Origin: Flavobacterium sp. LC2016-23
GTDB lineage: Bacteria > Bacteroidota > Bacteroidia > Flavobacteriales > Flavobacteriaceae
NCBI RefSeq assembly: GCF_009674775.1
Contig: NZ_WKKE01000001.1
Span: forward strand, 124,001-188,000
Length of the DNA stretch: 64,000 nucleotides
Direction of reading: 5' to 3'
The stretch's first letter is position 1. Every line of letters starts with the position of its first letter. Shown one piece after another: positions 52,370 to 60,763 of this stretch. The notes under the pieces were generated by a model. The model was not told the DNA's origin and searched no databases. It saw only the letters and a program-made list of their open reading frames with translations. A program made the translations under genes and the position numbers.

Positions 52370-52801
52370 ATGAAAGTAACCTTAAACAGAGTAAATGACG
52401 CATTTCATTTTAAATTAAAAAATGAACGGGGTCATGTAGTCGATGTGGACAGCAGAGCTGAATTTGGAGGAAGCGATTTAGGCGCAAGTCCGATGGAACT
52501 TGTTTTAATGGGCGTTGCGGGATGCAGTGCCATCGATATGATTTCGATTTTGAAGAAACAACGCCAGGAAATAACCTCTTTTAATGCTGAGGTAGAAGGA
52601 CTTCGTGTTCAGATCGACGAGGCAAAACCTTTTAAGGAAATCAATGTGGTTTTCTATTTAGAGGGAGATATCAATCCGGAAAAGGCACATCGTGCTGCAC
52701 AGCTTTCTTTCGAGAAATATTGTTCAGTAGCCAAAACGGTTGAACCAACAGCTACAATAAAATACAAGGTTGTACTGAATAATACAGAATTAGGAAATTA
52801 G
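52370..52801 (+). CDS. OsmC family peroxiredoxin-like protein
   Basis: 143 residues. OsmC/Ohr fold with both cysteines: GVAGCSAIDM and KYCSVAKT, and the conserved GGSDLGASPMELVLM. These proteins reduce organic hydroperoxides or bind thiol compounds. In a Cys/Met cluster it may handle reactive sulfur or persulfide. Follows thrA by 155 bases. Confidence 0.92.
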   Translation: MKVTLNRVNDAFHFKLKNERGHVVDVDSRAEFGGSDLGASPMELVLMGVAGCSAIDMISILKKQRQEITSFNAEVEGLRVQIDEAKPFKEINVVFYLEGDINPEKAHRAAQLSFEKYCSVAKTVEPTATIKYKVVLNNTELGN

Positions 52802-52927
52802 TCAATTAGAGAATTAGATAATTCTTAAATAATCAAAATTCGCATCAAATTCTTTAGTGAATCTCTGCGAAATTTAAAAAGTGATGATTTGTGCTGCTTA
52901 GTGCAATTCGTGTTAAACAAAAAAAAA

Positions 52928-54100
52928 ATGAACGAACAAGAATTTGGTTTTGAAACACAGGCCATAAGAACACAATTAGAAAGATCTCAGTATCTGGAGC
53001 ATTCGGTGCCCTTATACTTATCGTCAAGCTTTGTATTTGAAGATGCAGAAGATATGAGAGCTTCTTTTACAGAAGAGAAAGAAAGAAATATTTACAGTCG
53101 TTTCAGCAACCCGAATACGACTGAATTTGTAGATAAAATATGTAAAATGGAAGGCGCTGAAGCCGGGTATGCATTTGCTACCGGAATGGCAGCCGTTTAC
53201 TCCACTTTTGCAGCCTTATTAAATGCAGGAGATCATATTGTATCCGCGAGCAGCGTTTTTGGTTCGACACATGCATTGTTTATGACGTATTTCCCAAAGT
53301 GGAATATCGAAACTTCGTATTTTGAAATTAACAAACCGGAAACTATCGAGAGCTTCATTAAACCGAATACTAAAATATTATACGCAGAGTCCCCTACAAA
53401 TCCCGGTGTCGATGTAATTGATCTGCAATTGTTGGGAGATATTGCCAAAAAACACAATCTGATTTTAATTATCGATAACTGTTTTGCAACACCATATCTG
53501 CAGCAGCCCATTAAGTTTGGGGCGCATCTGGTCGTGCATTCTGCCACAAAATTAATTGACGGTCAGGGCCGTGTTTTAGGCGGAGTGACGGTAGGAAGTG
53601 AAGATTTGATCAGACAAATCTATTTGTTTTCAAGAAATACAGGCCCGGCTTTATCTCCTTTTAATGCCTGGGTTTTATCAAAAAGTTTGGAAACGCTTGC
53701 AATTCGTGTCGAAAAACACTGCGAAAATGCCTTAAAAGTAGCGGAGTTTTTAGAAGCGCATCCGAATGTGAATAGCGTGAAATATCCGTTTTTGAAATCG
53801 CATCCACAATATGAAATCGCCAAAAAGCAAATGTTATTAGGTGGAAATATCATTGCGTTTGAAATCAAGGGTGGCATAGAAGCAGGACGAAAATTTTTAG
53901 ATAAAATAAAACTTTGCTCGCTTTCTGCTAATATTGGAGACACTCGGTCCATTGTTACGCATCCGGCTTCAACCACACACAGTAAGTTGTCTGAAGCAGA
54001 TCAGCTGGCGGTTGGGATTACACAAGGTTTGGTGCGTGTATCTGTAGGTTTAGAAACCGTAAAAGATGTAATTGCCGATTTGGATCAGGCACTTTCTTAA
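52928..54100 (+). CDS. metZ: Cys/Met-metabolism PLP enzyme, O-succinylhomoserine sulfhydrylase-like
   Basis: 390 residues from the ATG at 52928. The ATG is preferred to an upstream start at 52889 because conserved sequence begins at NEQEFGFETQAIRTQ. Signatures: SRFSNPNTTEFVDKICKMEGAE, ATGMAAVYSTFAALLNAGD, the PLP lysine in VHSATKLIDGQGR, FSRNTGPALSPFNAWVLSKSLETL and THPASTTHSKLSEADQ. Similar to metY but of the shorter subtype (metZ/metB). Could act as O-acyl-homoserine sulfhydrylase, cystathionine gamma-synthase or lyase. Confidence 0.88.
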   Translation: MNEQEFGFETQAIRTQLERSQYLEHSVPLYLSSSFVFEDAEDMRASFTEEKERNIYSRFSNPNTTEFVDKICKMEGAEAGYAFATGMAAVYSTFAALLNAGDHIVSASSVFGSTHALFMTYFPKWNIETSYFEINKPETIESFIKPNTKILYAESPTNPGVDVIDLQLLGDIAKKHNLILIIDNCFATPYLQQPIKFGAHLVVHSATKLIDGQGRVLGGVTVGSEDLIRQIYLFSRNTGPALSPFNAWVLSKSLETLAIRVEKHCENALKVAEFLEAHPNVNSVKYPFLKSHPQYEIAKKQMLLGGNIIAFEIKGGIEAGRKFLDKIKLCSLSANIGDTRSIVTHPASTTHSKLSEADQLAVGITQGLVRVSVGLETVKDVIADLDQALS

Positions 54101-54161
54101 ATAAATTTTAGAGTTTAGATTTCTGATTTTAGATTGTTAGAAATCCATAATGCAAATGATA

Positions 54162-54212
54162 AATAACGATTTTTGACTGTAATTTTATTATGGTTAAAAA
54201 TCGTTATTCTAT
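54162..54212 (+). terminator. hairpin after metZ
   Basis: AATAACGATTTTT / AAAAATCGTTATT, a perfect 13-bp stem with a 21-base loop. T-tract short. Confidence 0.6.
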
Positions 54213-54300
54213 TTTGTAATTGTTTGGTTAAAAAGTATATTTTTGTTGGGAGTAAAATTTAAATACGATTACTAATCATAAACTTAAAACCACACCAAAC

Positions 54301-54810
54301 ATGAGCAACTCTACTTACATTCTTGATGACAAATTATTAGTTTCAGGCGGACAAAGATTTCTTAATTATCTTCTGGATACTATTTTTATTCTGGCATTAA
54401 TCTTTCTTTTAGCTATTTTTTTAGGATTTTTTGGAGCTCTTTTAGGATTGAACGGATTAGCGAACTGGATGGATGGTATTGGTGACTTAGAAGGAAGAAT
54501 ACTTTTTATTCTTTTCACGATTATTTATTATACCGTGACCGAAGGTTTCTTTGGAAGATCTTTGGCTAAACTAATTACAGGTACAATTGTAGTGGATGAA
54601 AATGGCGAAAAACCTGATTTTGGAACTATTTTTAAAAGAAGCTTGTGCAGAGTAATTCCTTTTGACGGACTTTCGTTTCTGGGAAGTTCAGGAAGAGGAT
54701 GGCATGATTCAATGTCTGATACTTATGTCGTGAATAAAAAAGCTTTAGATGAAGAAGTGAAAATATTTCATGAATTTAACTTAATTGGTGTTCAGGAAAC
54801 AGAGTCATAA
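54301..54810 (+). CDS. RDD family membrane protein 1
   Basis: 169 residues. The RDD domain is seen as GGQRFLNYLLDTIFILALIFLL (Arg and Asp in the first helix), then a second and third hydrophobic segment, and the motif SLAKLITGTIVVDENGEKPDFGTIFKRSLCRVIPFDGLSFLGSSGRGWHDSMSDT given here only as landmarks near residues 85-140. Function unknown; RDD proteins have been linked to ion or osmotic stress. A probable -7 box TATTTTTG lies at 54238-54245. Five bases before RDD 2. Confidence 0.88.
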   Translation: MSNSTYILDDKLLVSGGQRFLNYLLDTIFILALIFLLAIFLGFFGALLGLNGLANWMDGIGDLEGRILFILFTIIYYTVTEGFFGRSLAKLITGTIVVDENGEKPDFGTIFKRSLCRVIPFDGLSFLGSSGRGWHDSMSDTYVVNKKALDEEVKIFHEFNLIGVQETES

Positions 54811-54815
54811 AGAAA

Positions 54816-55355
54816 ATGAAAACGATTAGATTAAAAAATAAAGATCAAAACGGGAGTCCCTTTATAGATATTCCTGAAAAGAAATTACTAACGTCTGATC
54901 GTGATCGCTTCTTTAACTGTATTATTGATTTTGTCTTTATTCTTATTACGATATTCATTATTACATTGTTTGTTATAATTACGGGAAATATTTTTCGATG
55001 GGATATCTATAGAAGATGGGAAGAAACTTTGGCTCATCTTGGATTCGTAGGAACGTATCTTTCTTTTGCTATTATTTACTATTTTATTTTTGAGAGTCTT
55101 TCGGGCAGAACTTTAGGAAAGATCATGACAGGTAGCATTATAATTAATGAATTTGGAGTAAAACCCGGTGTTGCTGTTATTTTCAAAAGAACATTATGTC
55201 GTTTTATTCCTTTTGAGGCTTTATCTTTTTTAGGAGAATCAGGAAGAATGTGGCATGATTCTCTATCTAATACCTATGTAGTTGAAAAAAATGTCTTAGA
55301 GGATGAAATGAAACTGCAAGAATTGAATTTAATTGGATCAGAAGAAGTAATTTGA
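54816..55355 (+). CDS. RDD family membrane protein 2
   Basis: 179 residues, a tandem paralogue of RDD 1 (DRDRFFNCIIDFVFILITIF, GRTLGKIMTGSIIINEFGVKP, FKRTLCRFIPFEALSFLGESG, MWHDSLSNTYVV). Starts 5 bases after the stop of RDD 1, so they form an operon and perhaps a heterodimer. Role unknown. Position between metZ and the Rrf2 gene is probably coincidental. Confidence 0.88.
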   Translation: MKTIRLKNKDQNGSPFIDIPEKKLLTSDRDRFFNCIIDFVFILITIFIITLFVIITGNIFRWDIYRRWEETLAHLGFVGTYLSFAIIYYFIFESLSGRTLGKIMTGSIIINEFGVKPGVAVIFKRTLCRFIPFEALSFLGESGRMWHDSLSNTYVVEKNVLEDEMKLQELNLIGSEEVI

Positions 55356-55381
55356 TAGGTAAGGTAGAATTTAAATTGATC

Positions 55382-55415
55382 TTGTTAGTATTCTCATATA
55401 AAAAGCATATTTTTG
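55382..55415 (+). promoter_or_regulatory. probable promoter of the Rrf2 regulator
   Basis: TTG at 55382-55384, 23 bases, then TATTTTTG at 55408-55415, at the upper spacing limit. A TAAAATC repeat fills the leader to the GTG start. Confidence 0.45.
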
Positions 55416-55490
55416 TTATTTAAAAATATAAGTTTGCGGATTTAGATAAAAATCTAAAATCAGCATTCTAAAATCTAAAATATTTAAAAA

Positions 55491-55901
55491 GTGCTTTCAA
55501 AGAAAACAAAATACGGAATCAAAGCTTTAACTTATTTAGCAAGACGCGAGAATAACGAACCTGTGCAAATTGCTGAAATTGCAAAGAGCGAACATATTTC
55601 AATTAAATTCCTGGAAAGTATTTTGTTGCTGCTAAGAAACTCCGGTTTCCTTGGTGCTAAAAAAGGAAAAGGCGGCGGGTATTACTTAATTAAAGATCCG
55701 AAGGACATCAGTATGGCCAAAGTCTACCGTATTCTCGAAGGTCCGATTGCATTGCTGCCTTGTGCAAGTCATAATTTTTATGAACGATGCGATGATTGTG
55801 ATGACGAGTCAACCTGCGCCGCAAGAAGATTAATGACGGAGGTTAGGGATAATACGCTTAAAATACTGGAAAGTAATTCGTTGGCTGATATTGCATTTTA
55901 A
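55491..55901 (+). CDS. Rrf2 family transcriptional regulator with Cys cluster
   Basis: 136 residues starting at GTG 55491; no in-frame ATG fits the conserved start LSKKTKYGIKALTYLAR. Winged-helix domain with AEIAKSEHISIKFLESILLLLRNSGFLGAKKGKGGGYYL. The cluster CASHNFYERCDDCDDESTCAARR gives four cysteines (C-x8-C-x2-C-x5-C), typical of members that bind an Fe-S centre or sense cysteine/sulfur state. Position just upstream of the sulfate operon makes it the likely controller of the shared dyad operators, by analogy with CymR/IscR. Followed by an unrelated ORF. Confidence 0.88.
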   Translation: MLSKKTKYGIKALTYLARRENNEPVQIAEIAKSEHISIKFLESILLLLRNSGFLGAKKGKGGGYYLIKDPKDISMAKVYRILEGPIALLPCASHNFYERCDDCDDESTCAARRLMTEVRDNTLKILESNSLADIAF

Positions 55902-55991
55902 CATTTTTAAAATATTATTTTTAAAGAAATTTACTACTTTTCGATAATTAATTTTTTATTCTCTAATTGATTAAAGAACGACGTAAATTTT

Positions 55992-56774
55992 ATGAACATA
56001 CACGGAAAAGAAATAAACCTGGACTTTGACTTTCCTGAAATTAACGGAAATCCTACTGTTTTTGTTGACAAAATTATATTAGAAAAAACGGAATTAGAAA
56101 TTTTGAATAGTTCAGTTCCAAGGGAGTTATATATTTTTGGCGCGATTGTAAAAACGGGCGAAATACATTGGGAGTTTGGCGAATTGAAACGATTGGAATT
56201 TATAGTTGTTGAAAAAAAATCAGAAACGAATGAATTTATTCATCATCATCTTGCACAGGATGAATCTGTAATGTATAAACGCAAGAAGGATTTGACAGGT
56301 AGTGAGTGCGTTGATATGCTAAAGAAGAAAGATATTTTATATCTTAAACGTCTTCCAAAATGGAAAGCTTCTGATGCCGGAATTCCTAAATACGGAGACA
56401 AGCTTTTTCATTTTTGCTCACAAATTTATCTTCCCGAAAATAAAACAACCAAACAATACATGAGTTGGGGGGCAACTATTTTTGTTTTTTTGCACGTGAC
56501 AGAAGAGGATGAACTTTTGGTGCAGATTTTTGAACAGGATACATCCGAGCAAATAGCTGAAGATCGTTACAAACTTGAGGAACAAATGTTTCTGTTTGAT
56601 CAAAACTATTTAAAACTCGAATTTGTAGCGAAATTAATTACAAAAGGAGACAAGTTTTTACATGAATATATTTTGAATCATAAGAAAACGAATAAAGAAA
56701 TATTGGCACTTCTATTAGAAAACGGGAAGTCAAAGACATTTAAAAATGAAGTTTTAAAGAAGATTAAAGGTTAG
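55992..56774 (+). CDS. hypothetical protein, 260 residues
   Basis: Not recognised. Cytoplasmic by lack of signal or membrane helix. Mixed alpha/beta composition, with a conserved-looking middle (PKWKASDAGIPKYGDKLFHFCSQIY, then FVFLHVTEEDELLVQIFEQD) and a lysine-rich helical C-terminus. Contains HHHL and no clear catalytic motif. Convergent with the TauE gene and 6 bases from it. Codon use and base composition are like the neighbours. Function unknown. Confidence 0.6.
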   Translation: MNIHGKEINLDFDFPEINGNPTVFVDKIILEKTELEILNSSVPRELYIFGAIVKTGEIHWEFGELKRLEFIVVEKKSETNEFIHHHLAQDESVMYKRKKDLTGSECVDMLKKKDILYLKRLPKWKASDAGIPKYGDKLFHFCSQIYLPENKTTKQYMSWGATIFVFLHVTEEDELLVQIFEQDTSEQIAEDRYKLEEQMFLFDQNYLKLEFVAKLITKGDKFLHEYILNHKKTNKEILALLLENGKSKTFKNEVLKKIKG

Positions 56775-56780
56775 TTTTAT

Positions 56781-57563
56781 TTAAAAAATCAATTTATAGC
56801 CTACCATAAACAACATTACGGCAATAGCGTTTCTAAGGAGTAAGTCAGGAACTTTTCCGCTTAACATGCTTCCGATATAAATTCCGGGTAAGGATCCCAA
56901 TAGCAATTGTCCAAGTAAAACCAAATCCAGATTTCCCATTGAAGCATGCCCAATTCCCGCTACAAGCGTTAAGGGTACCGCATGAGCAATTTCAGTCCCG
57001 ACTAATTTCGGAGTGGGCAGCAACGGATAGAGGAAAAATAAAGTTACTGTTCCCAATGCACCCGCACCAATGGAAGTCAACGTTACCGTAGCTCCTAATA
57101 ATACACCAATGGCAACCGTCAGTACATTCTGAGTCGTACTCTCTTTGTGAAAGCGGTCGCCGGCATGTTTTTTAGAAAACTTCATAATCCTGTTTTTAAA
57201 CAAAATCGCCACAGAAGTAAAAAGCAATGCCCAGCCTAAACTGTATTTAATCAAAGCATTCAGGGTCGTAATATCGGTTTTGATGCTTTCTAATATCCAC
57301 AAAGTGATCAGGGCAGCCGGCACACTTCCGAGAGAAAGCCAGCCCGTAATCTTCCAGTTGATATTACTTTTTTTATTATGCACATATACACCGCCCATTT
57401 TGGTAAAAGCGGCGTACAATAAATCAGTTCCAACAGCGGTCGTAGGAGGAATGTTGAACCACAATAAAATCGGAGTCATCAAAGAACCGCCGCCAACTCC
57501 GGTCATTCCTACTATAAAACCAACGACTAAGCCCGCAATTACTATTCCTATCTGAAAATCCAT
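56781..57563 (-). CDS. sulfite exporter TauE/SafE family protein 1
   Basis: 260 residues with eight hydrophobic segments: GFIVGMTGVGGGSLMTPIL, DLLYAAFTKMGGVYVH, LGATVTLTSIGAGALGTVTLFFLYP and VAGIGHASMGNLDLVLLGQLLLGSLPGIYIGSML. The TauE/SafE fold repeats a GxGGG loop. These carriers move sulfite, sulfonates or sulfate. On the opposite strand to the cys operon but facing it, consistent with a shared regulatory gap of 311 bases. Confidence 0.9.
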   Translation of the reverse strand: MDFQIGIVIAGLVVGFIVGMTGVGGGSLMTPILLWFNIPPTTAVGTDLLYAAFTKMGGVYVHNKKSNINWKITGWLSLGSVPAALITLWILESIKTDITTLNALIKYSLGWALLFTSVAILFKNRIMKFSKKHAGDRFHKESTTQNVLTVAIGVLLGATVTLTSIGAGALGTVTLFFLYPLLPTPKLVGTEIAHAVPLTLVAGIGHASMGNLDLVLLGQLLLGSLPGIYIGSMLSGKVPDLLLRNAIAVMLFMVGYKLIF

Positions 57564-57786
57564 AAATAAAAATTTTTGCCAAAAATAATAACTAATTTAC
57601 TACAATCCTATCGATTTTATAGACATTATATGTAGCGGTTTCTAATTATTGCTAAGTTATTGTTTTTTAGTTTGTTATTGTTACGGCTAATTCTCAAAGA
57701 AGTATCAATTTAGATAGAAAACGTAAGTTTTATTTTAAATGTTTGGCATTCAGTTGTTTTTTCAATTAAAAAATCCGGATATTGTT

Positions 57787-57847
57787 TTGTTATTTACAAA
57801 TAAATACTAATTTTGCATAGTAATCTACTAAGCCGATAGGGTAATAG
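57787..57847 (+). promoter_or_regulatory. cys operon promoter with putative operator C
   Basis: TTG (57787-57789), 18 bases, then TAATTTTG (57808-57815): consensus promoter. Ten bases after the -7 box lies the dyad CTACTA-N4-GATAGGGTAATAG (57825-57847), across the likely transcription start. This is where a repressor would bind. The gap 57564-57874 holds nothing else evident apart from AT-rich DNA. Confidence 0.65.
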
Positions 57848-57874
57848 GTTTAAATTAAGGCATTTCAAAAAGAT

Positions 57875-58777
57875 ATGGAGAAAGGATTGGAAATAAACGC
57901 AGTTGAAACAAAGTCTGAAGTTTCTTTAAAAGAGAGATTGTGGATTATAATTCCGGTTGTATTGTTAATTGGTTTATTAGTAACACTTGGTTATAACCAC
58001 TATTCTGAATTTACCTGGAATGGATTCGTAGAAGGTTTTAATCAGGAGCTTTTGGTTTTTTTCTTAATTGGGGTTTTCGCTCAGTTGGTAGACGGAACTT
58101 TAGGAATGGGTTACGGAGCCACTTCGACTTCATTTTTACTGGCTTACGGAGTTCCTCCTGTGGTGAGCAGTACTGCAGTTCACGTGTCAGAAATGTTTAC
58201 AACCGGAGCATCGGCACTTTCGCATCACCGATTTGGGAATATCAATAAAAAGCTGGTAAAACATTTGTTGATTCCGGGAGTTTTAGGTTCCATAACTGGT
58301 GCTTATTTATTGTCAGATGTGATTAATGGAGATGTTATTAAGCCGTTTATTGCCGTTTATATGATTATTCTGGCCGTTATTATTATCAAAAAGGCCCTGA
58401 AAAAAAACATTGTAAAAAAGAAAACTAAAAAATTAAGTGTTTTGGCTGTTTTTGGCGGTTTTATGGATTCTGTTGGCGGTGGCGGCTGGGGACCAATTGT
58501 GACTTCAACATTATTAGGAAGAGGAAGAAACCCAAGATATACTATTGGTTCCGTAAATGCAGCTGAGTTTGCGATTTCATTTGCAAGTGGTATCACTTTT
58601 ATGCTTTTTGGAGGAATCCACGGATGGCAGGTGATTATCGGTTTGATTTTAGGAGGCGTAATTTCGGCACCATTAGCCGCATTTTTAGTAAATAAAATTA
58701 AAAGAAAACCAATGATGATTGCAGTTGGAATACTAATCATTTTATTGAGTTTAAAAACATTATCTAAATTGTTATAA
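57875..58777 (+). CDS. sulfite exporter TauE/SafE family protein 2 (cys operon)
   Basis: 300 residues, first gene of the cys operon. N-terminal helix LWIIIPVVLLIGLLVTLGYNH, then IGVFAQLVDGTLGMGYGATSTSFLL, VSEMFTTGASALSHHRFGNIN, GGFMDSVGGGGWGPIVTSTLL and VISAPLAAFLVNKI. Family as the gene at 56781 but only distantly related. In an operon for sulfate assimilation an importer role (sulfate uptake) is more likely than export. cysH follows 26 bases later. Confidence 0.9.
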   Translation: MEKGLEINAVETKSEVSLKERLWIIIPVVLLIGLLVTLGYNHYSEFTWNGFVEGFNQELLVFFLIGVFAQLVDGTLGMGYGATSTSFLLAYGVPPVVSSTAVHVSEMFTTGASALSHHRFGNINKKLVKHLLIPGVLGSITGAYLLSDVINGDVIKPFIAVYMIILAVIIIKKALKKNIVKKKTKKLSVLAVFGGFMDSVGGGGWGPIVTSTLLGRGRNPRYTIGSVNAAEFAISFASGITFMLFGGIHGWQVIIGLILGGVISAPLAAFLVNKIKRKPMMIAVGILIILLSLKTLSKLL

Positions 58778-58803
58778 AATAAATTTAGAAAGGGAAAGAG
58801 AAT

Positions 58804-59514
58804 ATGAGTGCGACAGTTACAGAATCATTATTAGAAAAAACAAAAGACTTTACACTGGAACAAACATTGGCTTTTTTGGCTGATGAATACCCCGGGAAAG
58901 TAATTTTTTCAACTTCATTTGGACAGGAAGATCAGGTAATTACTGATTTTATCTTTAAAAATGATTTGGCCATCAAGGTTTTTACCTTAGATACCGGAAG
59001 ATTATTTCAGGAAACGTATGATGTTTTTCACAAAACATTAAAAAAGTATAAAAAACAGATTGAAGTGTATTTTCCGGAAGCAGCGGCGGTAGAAAACTTA
59101 CTTCAGACCAAGGGTCCGAACAGTTTTTATGATTCGGTTGAAAACAGAAAAGAATGCTGTTTTATTCGAAAAGTGGTGCCGCTACGAAAAGCTTTGTCCG
59201 GAAATGCAGTCTGGATTACGGGTTTAAGAACCGAGCAATCCGAAAACAGACATGATTTAAACCTGTTTGAATATGACGGAGGTTTTGAAATCATAAAATT
59301 CAATCCGTTACTAAAATGGAGTTTAGAAGAAGTAGAAAATCATCTGAAAGAATTTAATGTTCCGCAGAACGCCCTGCATAAGGAAGGTTTCGTAAGTATT
59401 GGCTGTGCGCCTTGTACCAGAGCAATTTTACCTGGGGAAGATATCAGAGCCGGAAGATGGTGGTGGGAATCGAGTCATAAGGAATGTGGTTTACATGGGG
59501 CTAAGAAAGACTAG
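58804..59514 (+). CDS. cysH: assimilatory adenylyl-sulfate (APS-type) reductase
   Basis: 236 residues. It reduces activated sulfate to sulfite. PP-loop STSFGQEDQVITDF, then catalytic Cys228 in KECGLHG. Cys118-Cys119 and Cys201-x2-Cys204 (GCAPCTR) form the CC...CxxC that holds a 4Fe-4S cluster, the mark of APS reductases. A PAPS reductase would lack it. No cysC (APS kinase) is seen in this window. Annotated commonly as phosphoadenylyl-sulfate reductase. Confidence 0.93.
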   Translation: MSATVTESLLEKTKDFTLEQTLAFLADEYPGKVIFSTSFGQEDQVITDFIFKNDLAIKVFTLDTGRLFQETYDVFHKTLKKYKKQIEVYFPEAAAVENLLQTKGPNSFYDSVENRKECCFIRKVVPLRKALSGNAVWITGLRTEQSENRHDLNLFEYDGGFEIIKFNPLLKWSLEEVENHLKEFNVPQNALHKEGFVSIGCAPCTRAILPGEDIRAGRWWWESSHKECGLHGAKKD

Positions 59515-59724
59515 GCAGAAGCTAGAAGATAGAGGAAAGAAGCTAGAGGAAAGAAAATAGAGAATAGAATAAAGATTACAGAATCAGGAATTAAGATTGG
59601 AGCAACGGATTTTTAATCTGTTGAACAAAAAGAAACAAAAAAACAGAATAACGATAGTTTAAGATTTTAGACCAGGTAAAACAACCTGAAGCCTGAAGCC
59701 TGAAACTTGAAACAAAAAAACACA
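59515..59724. repeat. AAGCTAGAGGAAAGAAG/GAAGCCTGAAAC-type simple repeats
   Basis: A 210-base gap between cysH and cysD. It holds AAGCTAGA-GGAAAGAA copies (59517-59565) and GAAGCCTGAAGCCTGAAACTTGAAAC at the end (about 59688-59713). No ORF. It stretches the operon without a visible terminator. Confidence 0.65.
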
Positions 59725-60624
59725 ATGAGTTCAGTATTAAAAACAAACGCTTTAGAGAGTGAAGCCATATACATTTTCAGAGAAGTAATTTCACAGTTTG
59801 ACAAACCGGTTTTACTTTTCTCCGGAGGGAAAGATTCTATAACATTAGTTCGTTTGGCGCAAAAAGCCTTTTTTCCTGCAAAGATTCCGTTTCCTCTTTT
59901 ACACGTTGATACCGGACACAATTTTCCTGAAACAATTGCTTTCAGAGATAAGCTGGTAGAAGAATTAGGATTGGAGCTGATCGTTCGTAATGTTCAGGAT
60001 GCTATTGATGAAGGAAAAGTAGTGGAAGAAACCGGAAAATATTCCAGTAGAAACAGCTTACAGACAATCACGCTTTTGGATGCCATCGAAGAATTTAAAT
60101 TCGATGCCTGCATTGGCGGAGCACGTCGTGATGAAGAAAAAGCAAGAGCAAAAGAGCGTATTTTTTCCGTTCGTGACGATTTCGGTCAGTGGGACGAAAA
60201 AAATCAACGCCCGGAGTTATTTGATATTTTGAATGGGAAAATAGAAAATGGTCAGAACGTTCGTGTTTTCCCAATTTCAAACTGGACAGAGTTAGACGTC
60301 TGGAGTTATATTGAGAAAGAGCACATCGAAATTCCGTCCATCTATTTTTCACATAAAAGAAAGGTTTTTTTGAGAGACGGTTTAATCTGGTCACATTCTC
60401 CTTTTGTGTACCAGGAAGAAGACGAACAAATCGAAGAACGAATTGTTCGCTTCAGAACCGTTGGAGATATGACTTGTACAGCCGCAGTTGATTCGTATGC
60501 AGCAACCATTCAGGAAGTAGTGGGAGAAATCAGAACTTCAACTATTTCTGAAAGAGGTGCCAGAATTGATGATAAACGTTCTGAAGCCGCAATGGAAAAG
60601 AGAAAACAACAAGGATACTTTTAG
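59725..60624 (+). CDS. cysD: sulfate adenylyltransferase subunit 2
   Basis: 299 residues from ATG 59725; the longer frame begins at a TTG in repeat sequence. PP-loop ATPase LFSGGKDSITLVRLAQKAF, then HVDTGHNFPETI, GGARRDEEKARAKERIFS, PISNWTELDVWSYI and DMTCTAAVDSYAATIQEVV. With CysN it makes APS from ATP and sulfate. Confidence 0.95.
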   Translation: MSSVLKTNALESEAIYIFREVISQFDKPVLLFSGGKDSITLVRLAQKAFFPAKIPFPLLHVDTGHNFPETIAFRDKLVEELGLELIVRNVQDAIDEGKVVEETGKYSSRNSLQTITLLDAIEEFKFDACIGGARRDEEKARAKERIFSVRDDFGQWDEKNQRPELFDILNGKIENGQNVRVFPISNWTELDVWSYIEKEHIEIPSIYFSHKRKVFLRDGLIWSHSPFVYQEEDEQIEERIVRFRTVGDMTCTAAVDSYAATIQEVVGEIRTSTISERGARIDDKRSEAAMEKRKQQGYF

Positions 60625-60763
60625 TAGTTGATAGTTGATGGTTTTAAGTTGATAGTTTTATCGTTTAGCCCAACCAATTTATAAAAAGTAGTTTCAATAT
60701 TTGAAGGTTTTAGTTGACAGCTTGAAGCAAACAACTAACAACCAACAACCAATAACTAAAAAA

